A stretch of 64,000 nt of DNA from Rhodanobacter sp. (GTDB lineage Bacteria; Pseudomonadota; Gammaproteobacteria; Xanthomonadales; Rhodanobacteraceae): contig SCRM01000008.1 in the NCBI GenBank assembly GCA_004298045.1, forward strand, positions 124,001-188,000, read 5' to 3'. This document shows, piece after piece, positions 1 through 9,663 of this stretch (position 1 is its first letter; every line of letters starts with the position of its first letter). The notes under the pieces are model-generated. The model did not search any database, had not been told where the DNA came from, and saw only the letters and a list, made by a program, of their open reading frames with translations. Made by a program: the position numbers and the translations under genes.

Positions 1-250
1 CCAGGGCGTCGAGGCCATCGGCGCGCAGGGCGGCCAGCAACCAGCCCGGCAAACCCCAACGCAACGCACGCCGCAGGGCCGGCGGTGACCACGGCCACGC
101 TTGCGCCCGCCACAACAACATGCCGGCGCAAGCCAGCAGCAACGGCAGGCCAAGCCACCATGGCAGCGCGGCCAGCAGCAGCAACCACAGCGCCGCCGGC
201 AGCCATGACGGCCAGCGGCGCGGCGGGTGGGCGGGATCTAGCCGCACCAC
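1..250 (-). CDS. Unidentified membrane protein, N-terminal part (runs off the left edge)
   Basis: On the minus strand a frame opens with two consecutive GTG codons (250 and 247) that overlap the purL stop codon and stays open to the window edge. After a short proline/arginine-rich head it encodes a strongly hydrophobic stretch ([20 protein letters not shown]) followed by more Leu/Trp-rich sequence. This suggests two closely spaced membrane segments at the N terminus. The overlap with purL suggests translational coupling. Only about 80 residues are visible, so I do not assign a family. The reading frame is well supported by composition; the exact GTG used is uncertain. Confidence 0.6.
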   Translation of the reverse strand, partial: MVRLDPAHPPRRWPSWLPAALWLLLLAALPWWLGLPLLLACAGMLLWRAQAWPWSPPALRRALRWGLPGWLLAALRADGLDAL

Positions 251-3200
251 ACCCGGGCGTTGCGGAACATGCGCAGCCACGGCGACTCCTCGCCCCACCC
301 ATCCGGTGCCCAACTGAGCTGCACGGTACGGTAAACCCGTTCCGGGTGCGGCATCAGGATCGTCACCCGGCCGTCAGCGGCCGTGAAGCCGGCCAGCCCG
401 CCGGGCGAGCCGTTGGGGTTGAGCGGAAAACTCTCGGTGGGCCTGCCGCGGTTGTCGACAAAGCGCACCGCCGGCTGGGCCTTGGCCGGGTTGGCATCGC
501 CGGCAAAGAACGCACGGCCCTCGCCATGCGCCACCGCGACCGGAATGCGCGAACCGGCCATGCCCTGGAAAAACAGGCTGGGCGAATCGAGCACTTCGAG
601 CGTCGCCACGCGCGATTCGTACTGCTCGGAGGTGTTGCGCAAGAAGCGCGGCCAGTGCGCGGCGCCCGGGATGATGTCCTTGAGCTGACTGAGCATCTGG
701 CAGCCGTTGCACACCCCCAGCGCAAACTTGGACGCATCGGCAAAAAACGCGGTGAACTGCGCGCGCAGCAGGTCGTTGTACAGGATCGATGCCGCCCAGC
801 CGCGCCCGGCGCCGAGCACATCGCCGTAGGAAAACCCGCCGCACGCCGCAAACCCGCGAAAATCGCCGAGCCGCACACGGCCGCTGGCGAGATCGGTCAT
901 GTGCACGTCGACCGCATCGAAACCGGCGCGGGTAAAGGCGGCGGCCATTTCCACCTGGCCGTTGACGCCCTGCTCGCGCAGGATCGCCACCCGCGGGCGC
1001 ACCCCGGTGGCAATGTACGCCGCGGCCACGTTGTCCGCCGGGTTGAACCCCAGCCGCGGCGACAGGCCGGGGTCGGCGTCATCCATCCGCCAGGCGTGTT
1101 CGGCATCGGCGCTGGCCGGGTTGTCGCGCAGCTGCTGCATGGCGTGGGTGGTGTCGTTCCACGCGGCGTACAGCGTGCCCCAGTGCCATTTGCACAGCAC
1201 GTCGCCGCCCACGTAAAGCTTGATGCCGAGTTTCTCCTTCGGCCGGCCAATGCGGTGGGCGATGCTGTCCAGCCCGTGCTTGGCCACCAGCGCGGCAAAC
1301 ACGTCGCGATGGTTCGTCGCCACCTGCACCACCGCGCCAAGCTCCTCGTTGAACAGCGCGCGCAGCGTCGCCTCGCCCCAGCCGTCCAGCCGGATTTCCA
1401 GCCCGCAATGGCCGGCAAACGCCATCTCCAGCAGGGTCACGATGAGGCCGCCGTCGGAGCGGTCGTGATAGGCCAGCAGCAGGCCGGCGCGGTTCGCCTC
1501 CTGCACCAAATCGAAAAACGCCTTGAGCAAGGCGGCGTCGTCGAGATTCGGCGGCACGCCGCCGCCACGGTTGAACACCTGGGTCAGCGCCGAAGCACCA
1601 AGGCGATCGTGGCCGGCACCGAGATCGAGCAGCCACAAGTCGCTGTCGCCGCGGTCGCACCGCAGTTGCGGCGTGAGCGAACGGCGCACGTCGTCCACCC
1701 GCGCGAACGCGGTCACCACCAGGGACACCGGCGACACCGTGCGCTGCGCCTGCTCGCCGTCCTGCCACAGCGCCTGCATCGACAACGAGTCCTTGCCGAC
1801 CGGGATGGAAATGTCGAGCTGCGGACACAATTCCATGCCCACGGTGCGCACCGCGTCGTACAACGCGGCGTCTTCGCCGGCATGGTTGACCGCTGCCATC
1901 CAGTTCGCCGACAGGCGCACGTCGGACAGGCTGGCCACCGGCGCCGCCGCCAGGTTGGTGAGCGCTTCGCCCACCGCCAGCCGCGCGGCGTCCGGGCTGG
2001 ACAGCACGGCCACCGGCGCGCGTTCGGCCAGCGCCATCGCCTCGCCGCGATAGCCCTCGAAATCGATCATGGTCACCGCGCAATCGGCCACCGGCACCTG
2101 CCACGGGCCGACCATCGGGTCGCGATGGTTCAAACCGCCCACCGTGCGGTCGCCAATCGTGACCAGGAAACTCTTGCTGCCCACGGTGGGCAGGCGCAGC
2201 ACCCGCAGCAGCGCCTCGTCCAGGCTGATGCCGGTGAGGTCGGGCACCAGGTCGACGCGCGGCTTCACCCGTACCGCATCGCGATGCATGCGCGGCGGCT
2301 TGCCGAACAGCACATCCATGGGGAGGTCGATGATGACCTCACGGGATTCGCGATCCGGGAGTCGGGATTCGGCAGAGCCGGGGCTCGCGAGGTTGTTGGG
2401 CCGAGGGACACGGGTGACGCGCAGCACGCGGTCCTTGGTGGCAGTGCCGACGATGGCGTAGGGGCAGCGTTCGCGCTGGCACAGGGCTTCAAATGCGGCG
2501 AGGTTGTCCTGGGCAATGCCGAGCACGTAGCGCTCCTGCGCCTCGTTGCTCCAGATCTGCATCGGCGACAGCGTGGGGTCGTCGCACGGCACGCGGTCCA
2601 GGTCGATCTCACCGCCGACACCGGCGTCGTTGAGGATTTCCGGAATGGCGTTGGACAAACCGCCGGCACCAACATCGTGAATGCTGACGATCGGGTTGGC
2701 GTCGCCGCGCGCGCAGCAGGCGTCGATCACCTGCTGGCAGCGGCGTTCCATCTCGGCGTTGTCGCGCTGCACACTGGCAAAATCGAGTTCGGCGCTGGAT
2801 TTGCCGGCCGCGACCGAGGAAGCCGCGCCGCCGCCCAGGCCGATCAGCATCGCCGGCCCGCCCAGCACGATCACCGCCTGGCCGGGCTGCACCGCGCGCT
2901 TTTGCACCTGGTCGCGACGCAGGTTGGCGATGCCCCCGGCCAACATGATCGGCTTGTCGTAACCGCGCCGCAGGCCGGGCTCGCCGGTTTCGTGTTCGTA
3001 GCTGCGGAAATAGCCACCCAGGCACGGGCGGCCAAATTCGTTGTTGAACGCGGCGGCGCCGAGCGGGCCGTCGCGCATGATCTCGAACGCGCTGGCCATG
3101 CGCGGCGGCAGTGGGCGTTCGGTTTCCCACGGCTGCGGGTGGCCGGGAATGCGCAGGTCGGAGACCGAAAACCCGGTGATGCCGGCCTTGGGTTTGCCGC

Positions 3201-4155
3201 CGCGGCCGGTGGCGCCCTCGTCGCGAATCTCGCCGCCGGCACCGGTGGCCGCACCCGGCCATGGCGCGATTGCGGTCGGGTGGTTGTGGGTTTCCACCTT
3301 GATCGCGTAGTCGATCATTTCCGGGTGCGCGCGCCACACGCCGTCGGCATCGGGCAGGAACCGCGCGCCCTCGGCGCCAGCGATTACCGCCGCGTTGTCC
3401 TTGTATGCGGACAAGGTGTGCGCCGGCGCGTGCTCGTGGGTGTGCTTGATCATCGCGAACAGCGACTTGTCCTGCGCCTCGCCATCCACCGTCCAGGTGG
3501 CGTTGAACACCTTGTGCCGGCAATGCTCCGAGTTGGCCTGCGCAAACATGAACAGCTCGGCGTCGCTCGGGTCGCGACCAAGTTCCGCGTAGCGCTCGGC
3601 AAGGTAGTCGATTTCATCCTCGGCCAGCGCCAGCCCCAGCCGCTGATTTGCGGCCGCCAGCGCGGCCTTGGCGTCCGCGCCCAACGCGATGTGCACCAGC
3701 GCGCCGGCCTGGCCGCCCAGGAACAACCCCTGCGCCGCCGCCAGTGTGGTCAACGGCGACTGCGTCATCGGATCGTGCAGCAGCGCCAGCACCGCCGTGT
3801 GTTCCGGCGTATCGGCTTCCGGCAGGCCGGCGAGCTGCCACGCCGTGCCGTGCTCCACCCGTCGCAGTTCGCAGCCGGCGCCACGCAGGATCTCGGTGGC
3901 CTTGCTCGACCACGGCGAGATCGTGCCCAGCCGCGGCACCACCCACAGCGTGGCGGCAGCCGGGTCGCCGTCCTTCGCCTGCAGCACGTCGAGCAGGCGC
4001 TGGCGCTGCACGCCGGTGGGCGTGGCATCCGCATCGATGAAATACACCGACCACGCGGCAAGCACCCGGGTACCGCGGTGCACGGCGCCCAGGCGCGTGT
4101 TCAAACGCTCGAGACGGAAACTCGAAAGGGCGGTCTGCCCGTCAAAAACGATCAT
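238..4155 (-). CDS. purL: Phosphoribosylformylglycinamidine synthase
   Basis: Single-chain FGAM synthase that converts FGAR plus glutamine and ATP to FGAM in step 4 of de novo purine synthesis, in the cytosol. It has about 1305 residues, close to the 1295 of E. coli PurL. The N-terminal PurS-like region is followed by two AIRS-type synthase domains ([41 protein letters not shown]). A C-terminal class I glutaminase has the nucleophile in GVCNGCQML and a distal histidine/glutamate in PHPERV. I chose the ATG at 4155 ([11 protein letters not shown]), because the frame extends further upstream without homology. Residues of about 590-608 are encoded by an in-frame copy of the dispersed GGGATTC repeat, between the conserved KDRVLRV and [10 protein letters not shown] segments where E. 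coli PurL has only a short linker. The enzyme is presumably active, since all catalytic motifs are intact. Confidence 0.97.
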   Translation of the reverse strand: MIVFDGQTALSSFRLERLNTRLGAVHRGTRVLAAWSVYFIDADATPTGVQRQRLLDVLQAKDGDPAAATLWVVPRLGTISPWSSKATEILRGAGCELRRVEHGTAWQLAGLPEADTPEHTAVLALLHDPMTQSPLTTLAAAQGLFLGGQAGALVHIALGADAKAALAAANQRLGLALAEDEIDYLAERYAELGRDPSDAELFMFAQANSEHCRHKVFNATWTVDGEAQDKSLFAMIKHTHEHAPAHTLSAYKDNAAVIAGAEGARFLPDADGVWRAHPEMIDYAIKVETHNHPTAIAPWPGAATGAGGEIRDEGATGRGGKPKAGITGFSVSDLRIPGHPQPWETERPLPPRMASAFEIMRDGPLGAAAFNNEFGRPCLGGYFRSYEHETGEPGLRRGYDKPIMLAGGIANLRRDQVQKRAVQPGQAVIVLGGPAMLIGLGGGAASSVAAGKSSAELDFASVQRDNAEMERRCQQVIDACCARGDANPIVSIHDVGAGGLSNAIPEILNDAGVGGEIDLDRVPCDDPTLSPMQIWSNEAQERYVLGIAQDNLAAFEALCQRERCPYAIVGTATKDRVLRVTRVPRPNNLASPGSAESRLPDRESREVIIDLPMDVLFGKPPRMHRDAVRVKPRVDLVPDLTGISLDEALLRVLRLPTVGSKSFLVTIGDRTVGGLNHRDPMVGPWQVPVADCAVTMIDFEGYRGEAMALAERAPVAVLSSPDAARLAVGEALTNLAAAPVASLSDVRLSANWMAAVNHAGEDAALYDAVRTVGMELCPQLDISIPVGKDSLSMQALWQDGEQAQRTVSPVSLVVTAFARVDDVRRSLTPQLRCDRGDSDLWLLDLGAGHDRLGASALTQVFNRGGGVPPNLDDAALLKAFFDLVQEANRAGLLLAYHDRSDGGLIVTLLEMAFAGHCGLEIRLDGWGEATLRALFNEELGAVVQVATNHRDVFAALVAKHGLDSIAHRIGRPKEKLGIKLYVGGDVLCKWHWGTLYAAWNDTTHAMQQLRDNPASADAEHAWRMDDADPGLSPRLGFNPADNVAAAYIATGVRPRVAILREQGVNGQVEMAAAFTRAGFDAVDVHMTDLASGRVRLGDFRGFAACGGFSYGDVLGAGRGWAASILYNDLLRAQFTAFFADASKFALGVCNGCQMLSQLKDIIPGAAHWPRFLRNTSEQYESRVATLEVLDSPSLFFQGMAGSRIPVAVAHGEGRAFFAGDANPAKAQPAVRFVDNRGRPTESFPLNPNGSPGGLAGFTAADGRVTILMPHPERVYRTVQLSWAPDGWGEESPWLRMFRNARVWCG
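2342..2379 (+). repeat. GGGATTC-family repeat, half copy inside purL
   Basis: A run of GGGATTC/GGGAGTC-type units ending in TCGGCAGAGCC matches the arm-plus-core pattern of the intergenic copies (for example 41954-42005). It lies in frame within purL, read on the opposite strand, and encodes a Ser/Arg/Pro-rich linker without interrupting the gene. Confidence 0.7.
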
Positions 4156-4242
4156 GCGGGAAACGGCGCAGTCCAGGAAAACGCCTATTCTAGCCGATGC
4201 CCCCCGGCGATGCTGCAGCACGGCAAATCCACGCCCATGCTC

Positions 4243-5049
4243 CTAGCCTTCCTTTTGCAGTACCGCCAACAGCTGCTCGGGCGTGAGATAACCGCCAACC
4301 AGATGCCCGCCCGGCGTGAAGATCGCCGGCGTGCCGCTGACGCCCAGCCTTTCGCCCAGCTTGAACTCGTCGCGCACCGGGTTCTTGCAGTCAGGGGCGG
4401 ACACCGGCTGGCCGTTTTTCGCGGCGGTAAACGCCGCCTTGCGGTCCGCCGCGCACCACACTGCCACCATCTTCCGGTAGGTGGCCGTTGGCCGGCCGGC
4501 GGCGTCGGTGACGCCGGTGCGCGGCCAGGCGAGGTAATCCACCGCGATGCCGGCCTTGGTGTACTCGTCCATGCGGTCGTGCAAGGCGTGGCAATACGGA
4601 CAATCCACGTCGGTGAACACGGTAACGCGGTATCTGGGTTTGGCCGCCGCGTAGCTGATGCGATCGGCCGCCGGCACCTTCGCCAGCTCGACCTTGCGGT
4701 AGCTCGCCCACGCGTCGTCGTTGAGGCTCTTGCGCGCGTCCAGGTCGACCAGGTCCCCGTTCAACAGGTACTTGCCATCGGTGCTGATGTACACCAGCTG
4801 GCCCGAAGCAATCACCTGATAAAAACCGGGCAGCGGCGCGCGGTTGACCACCGCCAGCTGGACCCCTGGGGCGAGCTTCGCCAGCGCGCTCCGCACCAGC
4901 GTGACGGCAGCCTGGTCCACACCGACCCCGAGTAGCGGCGCCTCCGCCTTGGCGTCGGTGGCGGCCAGCGCCGCACTGCCGGTATCCGCCGCGCACGCGG
5001 TCAGCATGAACCCGCCGGCAAGCACGGCCAGCAACAGTCGCTTGAACAT
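4243..5049 (-). CDS. dsbC: Thiol:disulfide interchange protein DsbC, lipobox-containing
   Basis: Periplasmic disulfide isomerase of the DsbC/DsbG family. The N-terminal half matches the dimerisation domain (GFYQVIASGQLVYISTDGKY). It is followed by a thioredoxin fold with the redox motif CPYC in FTDVDCPYCHALH and the cis-proline loop GVSGTPAIF. The total of 268 residues is normal for the family. The signal peptide ends in LTAC, a good type II signal-peptidase lipobox. The protein may therefore be membrane-anchored rather than soluble like E. coli DsbC. It sits between xerD and purL, all on the minus strand. xerD-dsbC is a recurrent pair in gammaproteobacteria. Confidence 0.93.
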   Translation of the reverse strand: MFKRLLLAVLAGGFMLTACAADTGSAALAATDAKAEAPLLGVGVDQAAVTLVRSALAKLAPGVQLAVVNRAPLPGFYQVIASGQLVYISTDGKYLLNGDLVDLDARKSLNDDAWASYRKVELAKVPAADRISYAAAKPRYRVTVFTDVDCPYCHALHDRMDEYTKAGIAVDYLAWPRTGVTDAAGRPTATYRKMVAVWCAADRKAAFTAAKNGQPVSAPDCKNPVRDEFKLGERLGVSGTPAIFTPGGHLVGGYLTPEQLLAVLQKEG

Positions 5050-5126
5050 CGTCTACCTCGGGGCCGCGTCGATCAGTTGGCTGGCGATTGTCGCATGGCC
5101 GTCGCAGCCGCGGCCGGGCGTGGGTC

Positions 5127-6044
5127 TCACCCGCGCGGATGGTGCTGCGCGTGCAGGCGTTTCAGGCCTTCCTTGGCCACGTAGGTGTAGATCTGCGTGG
5201 TGCTGAGCGAGCTGTGCCCAAGCAGCATCTGCAGCGCGCGCAGGTCGGCGCCGTGGTTCAAGAGGTGGGTGGCAAAGGAGTGCCGCAACACGTGCGGCGA
5301 AATATGCGTGGCGACAATGCCCGCCACCAGCGCATAGCGCTTCACCAGCGTCCAGAACATTTGCCGGCTCATGGCCGCGCCGCGCTGGCTGAGAAACAAC
5401 ACCGCCGGCTGGCGCCCGTGCGCGAGCAGCGGCCGCGCGCCGGCAAGATAGGTCTCGATCCAGTGCACGGCGATCTCGCCGACCGGCACCAGGCGATCCT
5501 TGCCGCCCTTGCCGGTGATGCGCAGCACGCCCTGACGCAGGTTGAGCGCAGCCAGCGGCAGGTTCACCAGCTCGGACACGCGCAGACCCGAGGCGTACAT
5601 CAGCTCCAGCATCGCGCGGTCACGCACGCCGAACGGCGTTGCCGTATCCGGTGCGGCCAGCAGGTTCTCAATCTCGCGTTCGGCCAGGGCCTTGGGCAGG
5701 CTGGGCGGCATGTGCGGGCGCTCGATCAGGAGCGTCGGGTCCTCGAAACCCGGATCGTCGCGCGCAAGCTGTGCGTAGAACCGGTGGAATGCCGACTGCC
5801 GCCGCGCCAGCGACCGCACCGATGCCCGCTGCGCGCCATGAAACGCCGAAATATCGGCACGCTGCGCATCATGCAGATTGCGTCCACGCGCAGCGAGCCA
5901 GCGCGCCAGCATCTCCAGGTCGCTGCGGTACGCCGCCAGCGTGCGGTCGGCCAGGCCATCCTCCGACCACACGCGTTCGAGGAACGCCGCAATGCTGGCG
6001 GCATCCGCCTGCGCAATACTGGGCGTCGTTTCGGTTTTCTGCAT
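5127..6044 (-). CDS. xerD: Tyrosine recombinase XerD
   Basis: Site-specific recombinase that resolves chromosome dimers at dif together with XerC. An N-terminal SAM-like core-binding domain (about residues 15-100) precedes the catalytic domain. The catalytic Arg is in YASGLRVSEL, Lys in GKGGKDRLVP, HxxR in HVLRHSFATH, and the distal His with the nucleophilic Tyr in GHSSLSTTQIYTYV. All are present. The ATG at 6044 (MQKTETTPS) gives 305 residues, the usual XerD length. An earlier in-frame start at 6086 would run into the start of the divergent RDD gene. dsbC lies 78 bp downstream in the same orientation. Confidence 0.96.
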   Translation of the reverse strand: MQKTETTPSIAQADAASIAAFLERVWSEDGLADRTLAAYRSDLEMLARWLAARGRNLHDAQRADISAFHGAQRASVRSLARRQSAFHRFYAQLARDDPGFEDPTLLIERPHMPPSLPKALAEREIENLLAAPDTATPFGVRDRAMLELMYASGLRVSELVNLPLAALNLRQGVLRITGKGGKDRLVPVGEIAVHWIETYLAGARPLLAHGRQPAVLFLSQRGAAMSRQMFWTLVKRYALVAGIVATHISPHVLRHSFATHLLNHGADLRALQMLLGHSSLSTTQIYTYVAKEGLKRLHAQHHPRG

Positions 6045-6084
6045 GCGCACGATGCTCGGCATTGCGCGTGGCGAGCGCAAGCCC

Positions 6085-6576
6085 ATGAGCCCTGCCTTCC
6101 AACCCTGCCCGTTGTGGCGCCGCCTTGCGGCGCTGGCCTACGACCTGCTGATCACGGTGGCGATCGTGATGGTGGTCGGCCTCGCCTGCCAGCTCGCCAC
6201 CGGCGGCAGGCTGATCGAGACCGGCCCGCGCGTGCACGTGCCGCTCTGGTACCAGGCGCTGCAGGGCGCCGTGGTGGCCGGCTACTTCGTCGCCTCGTGG
6301 CACCGTGGCGGACAAACCCTCGGCATGCGCGCCTGGCGCATCCGCGTCAGCCGCGACGACGGCACGCCCATCAGCCTGCAGCAGGCCGTGGTTCGCTTGC
6401 TCGTCGGCGCCGCGCCCCTGGGCCTGCTGTTGATCGAACCCCTTGCCGGTGCCCGCGCCACACGGTGGCTGCTCGTCGGCGCATGGGTTATCTGGTTTGC
6501 CTTCGCCATGTTCGACCCCCGCCGCCGCGCCCTGCACGACATCGCGGCAGACAGCGAGGTATGGCGCCTAGGTTGA
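6085..6576 (+). CDS. RDD family membrane protein
   Basis: Small integral membrane protein of 163 residues. The RDD hallmark is visible: an early Arg in PLWRRLAALAYDLLIT and an acidic residue in the first helix. There are about three hydrophobic segments (LAYDLLITVAIVMVVGLACQ, a central segment, and LLVGAWVIWFAFAMF), plus the conserved SWHRGGQTLGMRAWRIRV and DPRRRALHDIAADS stretches. Function is unknown for most of the family; roles in transport or lipid metabolism have been proposed. It is divergent from xerD with about 40 bp between starts. Confidence 0.88.
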   Translation: MSPAFQPCPLWRRLAALAYDLLITVAIVMVVGLACQLATGGRLIETGPRVHVPLWYQALQGAVVAGYFVASWHRGGQTLGMRAWRIRVSRDDGTPISLQQAVVRLLVGAAPLGLLLIEPLAGARATRWLLVGAWVIWFAFAMFDPRRRALHDIAADSEVWRLG

Positions 6577-6681
6577 CGCCCGCGCCGCCCACCCACCGCC
6601 AACGTGGGGCTCCACTCAAGTCTTTGACCACACAGACGATTACCTGACTGGTACGTTGTCGGCACTCTTGCTGCACTGCGT

Positions 6682-6687
6682 TAGAAT
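6682..6687 (+). promoter_or_regulatory. Probable -10 element of the PHB depolymerase gene
   Basis: TAGAAT matches five of six positions of the sigma-70 -10 consensus, 31 bp before the chosen ATG at 6719. The transcript would start near 6694, which rules out the upstream in-frame start at 6656. No convincing -35 is seen at normal spacing. Confidence 0.45.
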
Positions 6688-6718
6688 CCCTGCTTTCGTC
6701 TTGCGGTCAGACACCCCT

Positions 6719-7975
6719 ATGCTTTATCAGATCCACGAATGGCAACGCGCCGTGCTCGGCCCGCTCAGTCACTTTGCCGATGCCAGCGCGCAAGTGTTGG
6801 GCGACCCTGGCAATCCGTTTGCACAGTGGCCGGCAACCCAGCGCATGGCGGCCAGCTTCGAGCTGATGCACCGGCTCGGCAAGGATTACGAAAAGCCCGC
6901 GTTCGACATCCATCAAGCACAGGCGCACGGCCACGAAATCGCGGTGATCGAACGCGTCAAGCTGGACACGCCGTTCTGCCAGCTGAAGCGCTTCAAGCGT
7001 TTCAGCGACGACCCCACCACCATCGAGACCATGAAGCACGACCCGGTGGTGCTGGTGGTGGCGCCGCTGTCCGGCCACCACGCCACGCTCCTGCGCGACA
7101 CCGTGCGCACTCTGCTGCACGACCACAAGGTCTACATCACCGACTGGGTCGACGCGCGCATGGTGCCAGCCGCGGCCGGCACTTTCAGCCTGACCGATTA
7201 CGTCACCCTGATCGAGCGTTTCATCCGCGAGATCGGCGCCGAAACCCTGCACGTCATCTCGGTATGCCAACCGACGGTGCCGGTGCTGGCCGCGGTGTCG
7301 CTGATGGCCGCGCGCGGCGAGGCCACGCCACGCAGCATGGTGATGATGGGCGGCCCGATCGACCCGCGCCGCAGCCCGACCAGCGTCAACAACCTTGCCA
7401 CCACCCACCCGCTTGCATGGTTCCGCGGCAACGTCATCCACACCGTGCCACCGAACTACCCCGGCCACGGCCGCGAGGTCTACCCTGGCTTCCTGCAACA
7501 TGCCGGGTTCATCGCCATGAACCCCAGCCGTCATCTGCATTCGCACTGGGATTACTACCAGGATCTGCTGCGCGGCGACCTCGAAGACGCCGACGCGCAC
7601 CGCAAGTTCTACGACGAATACAACGCCGTGCTCGACATGCCGGCCAAGTACTACCTCGAGACCATCGACACCGTGTTCCAGCAGTTTCTGCTGCCGCGCG
7701 GCCTGTGGGATGTCGAAGACGAACGCGTCACGCCGGCCGCCATCACCACCAGCGCGCTGCTCACCGTCGAAGGCGAGCTCGACGATATCTCCGGTCGCGG
7801 CCAGACCCAGGCCGCCCACGACTTGTGCAGCGGCATCCCGGCCAAACGCCGCACCCACAAGGTGATCGAGGGTGCCGGCCACTACGGCATCTTCAGCGGC
7901 CGCCGCTGGCGCGACGTGGTGTATCCCCAGGTGCGCGATTTCATCCGCCAATTCGACCGCGCACCGCGGAAGTAA
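6719..7975 (+). CDS. phaZ: Intracellular polyhydroxyalkanoate (PHB) depolymerase
   Basis: Alpha/beta-hydrolase that mobilises cytoplasmic PHB granules to 3-hydroxybutyrate. The 418 residues match the PhaZ1-type family of Cupriavidus necator. The nucleophile elbow carries Cys instead of Ser (VISVCQPTVPVLAAV), the known signature of this intracellular family. The acid lies in VEGELDDISGRGQT and the His in GAGHYGIFSGRRW. The start is the ATG just after the -10 candidate at 6682. No phaC, phasin or phaR lies nearby, so the gene is a monocistron here. Downstream it converges on a peptide transporter, with a short palindrome between them. Confidence 0.9.
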   Translation: MLYQIHEWQRAVLGPLSHFADASAQVLGDPGNPFAQWPATQRMAASFELMHRLGKDYEKPAFDIHQAQAHGHEIAVIERVKLDTPFCQLKRFKRFSDDPTTIETMKHDPVVLVVAPLSGHHATLLRDTVRTLLHDHKVYITDWVDARMVPAAAGTFSLTDYVTLIERFIREIGAETLHVISVCQPTVPVLAAVSLMAARGEATPRSMVMMGGPIDPRRSPTSVNNLATTHPLAWFRGNVIHTVPPNYPGHGREVYPGFLQHAGFIAMNPSRHLHSHWDYYQDLLRGDLEDADAHRKFYDEYNAVLDMPAKYYLETIDTVFQQFLLPRGLWDVEDERVTPAAITTSALLTVEGELDDISGRGQTQAAHDLCSGIPAKRRTHKVIEGAGHYGIFSGRRWRDVVYPQVRDFIRQFDRAPRK

Positions 7976-7987
7976 CGCCAGGCAGGC

Positions 7988-8003
7988 GGACGTCCAAACG
8001 TCA
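7988..8003. promoter_or_regulatory. Two adjacent met-box-like octamers (weak candidate)
   Basis: GGACGTCC immediately followed by AAACGTCA resembles two tandem MetJ operator octamers (consensus AGACGTCT). It lies between two convergent 3' ends, not at a promoter, so it may be coincidence. Confidence 0.2.
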
Positions 8004-8050
8004 CTGTCGCCACGCAGGCTGCGGCGCCCGCACAGCCACATGCTGTCTAT

Positions 8051-8076
8051 GTGGGCCAGGATGAATCCCGGCCCAC
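8051..8076. terminator. Palindrome with GGATGAATCC core between convergent genes
   Basis: GTGGGCC pairs with GGCCCAC around a loop carrying GGATGAATCCC. The same GGATGAATCCC core recurs at 46706-46723 and near 52720. This looks like a REP-type palindrome that may also end transcription of the flanking convergent genes. There is no U-tract. Confidence 0.45.
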
Positions 8077-8084
8077 AACCGGGA

Positions 8085-9593
8085 TCAGCGCACGCCGTGC
8101 ATCAACCGGTTGATCAGCGGCGCCAGCAGGAACAGCAACACGCCACCGCCAAGCAGGATCCAGAAGCCCATCGTGTAGCCCGCCAATGCCGAGCCCACCG
8201 TCATCCCGGACTCGCCGCTGACGTGACCGGCGAACAAACCGGCGAGGTTGTTGCCGATGGCGGTGGACAGGAACCAGCCGCCCATGCCGACGCCGACCAC
8301 GCGCACTGGCGCGAGCTTGGTCACCATCGACAACCCGATCGGTGACAGGCACAGCTCGCCGGCGGTCTGCAGCACGTAGCACAGCACCAGCGTCCACAAC
8401 GGGATCATGCCGTTGCCGTCGACCAAGTTCGCCAGCGCGTACATCAGCACCACGAAACCGAGCGCGTTGCCGATCAGGCCGAGGCCGAACTTGCGCGGGA
8501 TGGACGGCTCGATGCGGCGCTTGTCGAGCGCGCCCCACACCAGGGTGACGAGCGGCGCGAGCAGCACGATGGCGACCGGGTTGACCGACTGGAACCAGCC
8601 GATCGGGAACTCCCAGCCGCCGAGGTTGCGGTCGACGATGTGCTGCGCGAGAAAGTTGAACGAGCTGCCGGCCTGCTCGAAGAACATCCAGAACAGCACG
8701 TTGAAGGCGAAGATGATGAGCATCGCCACCACGCGCTGGATCGCCACCCGGCCGGTGCGCAGCGCCTCCACCACCAGCAGCACGCCGACGCCGAGAAACA
8801 GCGCAGTCAGCAGCCACTGGATCGCCACCGCGCCGGCCTTGTCCATCAGCAGCCACACCAGCGGTATCGCACCCAGCACGCCCAGCGCCACATAGCCCAC
8901 GCGCGCCTTGGCTTGCTGCTCCGGCGCCGGGCGTCCCACCGCCCCCAGCTGGCGACGGCCGAACCAGAACCACACCAGGCTGATGAGCATGCCGATGCCG
9001 GAGGCGGCAAACACCACGTGATAGTTGTGGTGCCCCGGCGTGCCGAACACCTTGTTGGCCAACACGCTGGTCAGCACCGGCGCAATCAGCGCCCCCGCGT
9101 TGATGCCCATGTAGAACAGCGTGAAACCGCGGTCGCGGCGCGAATCGCCCGGCGCGTAGAGCTGGCCCACCATCGAGGAAATGTTCGGCTTGAACAGGCC
9201 GTTGCCGACGATGATGGTGGCCAAGCCCAGCATGAACACCTCGTGGTTCGGCACCATCACCATGAACAGCCCGGCCGCCATCACCACCGCGCCGACCAGG
9301 ATCGAGCGCTGGTAGCCGATGACCTTGTCGGCCACATAACCGCCAAACACCGCCGTGGCGTACACCAGCGCGAGATAGGCGCCGTAGGTGCGGCTCGCGT
9401 CCGCCTGACCCGCGTCGTCGCCGCCCCAGAACTGCGCCACGATGTACAGCGTGAGCGCCCAGCGCATGCCGTAGAAGGCGAAGCGTTCCCAGAACTCCGC
9501 CATGAACAGCATCCACAGCGGCCGCGGGTGGCCGAGGAACTGCGGGTAATCGGCCGGCGCGCCGGCTGGCGCGGAGAGAGTCGTGTCGCCCAT
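8085..9593 (-). CDS. Proton-dependent oligopeptide (POT/PTR2) transporter
   Basis: Major-facilitator peptide/proton symporter of the inner membrane, 502 residues with about 14 hydrophobic segments. The POT hallmark ExxERFxxYG is present near the N terminus (AEFWERFAFYGMRW). So are the PTR2 signature around GNGLFKPNISSMVG with following DSRRDRGFTLFYMGIN, and the conserved ELCLSPIGLSMVTKLAP in the C-terminal half. It probably imports di- and tripeptides (DtpA/DtpB-like). Substrate specificity cannot be read from sequence. It stands alone, convergent with phaZ. Confidence 0.92.
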   Translation of the reverse strand: MGDTTLSAPAGAPADYPQFLGHPRPLWMLFMAEFWERFAFYGMRWALTLYIVAQFWGGDDAGQADASRTYGAYLALVYATAVFGGYVADKVIGYQRSILVGAVVMAAGLFMVMVPNHEVFMLGLATIIVGNGLFKPNISSMVGQLYAPGDSRRDRGFTLFYMGINAGALIAPVLTSVLANKVFGTPGHHNYHVVFAASGIGMLISLVWFWFGRRQLGAVGRPAPEQQAKARVGYVALGVLGAIPLVWLLMDKAGAVAIQWLLTALFLGVGVLLVVEALRTGRVAIQRVVAMLIIFAFNVLFWMFFEQAGSSFNFLAQHIVDRNLGGWEFPIGWFQSVNPVAIVLLAPLVTLVWGALDKRRIEPSIPRKFGLGLIGNALGFVVLMYALANLVDGNGMIPLWTLVLCYVLQTAGELCLSPIGLSMVTKLAPVRVVGVGMGGWFLSTAIGNNLAGLFAGHVSGESGMTVGSALAGYTMGFWILLGGGVLLFLLAPLINRLMHGVR

Positions 9594-9663
9594 GGTTGCC
9601 CTCGGCGGTCAGCTGACCGCAACAATTTGCGACCGCCAGATGTACCGGCAGCGCGGGCCGAGG

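Noticed and set aside
85-4935. A very long plus-strand open frame (about 1600 codons) opposite purL and dsbC
   Set aside because: It is the antisense shadow of two unmistakable genes. Its composition (His, Arg, Gln and Ala rich) is what reverse translation of GC-rich codons gives, and it has no domain.
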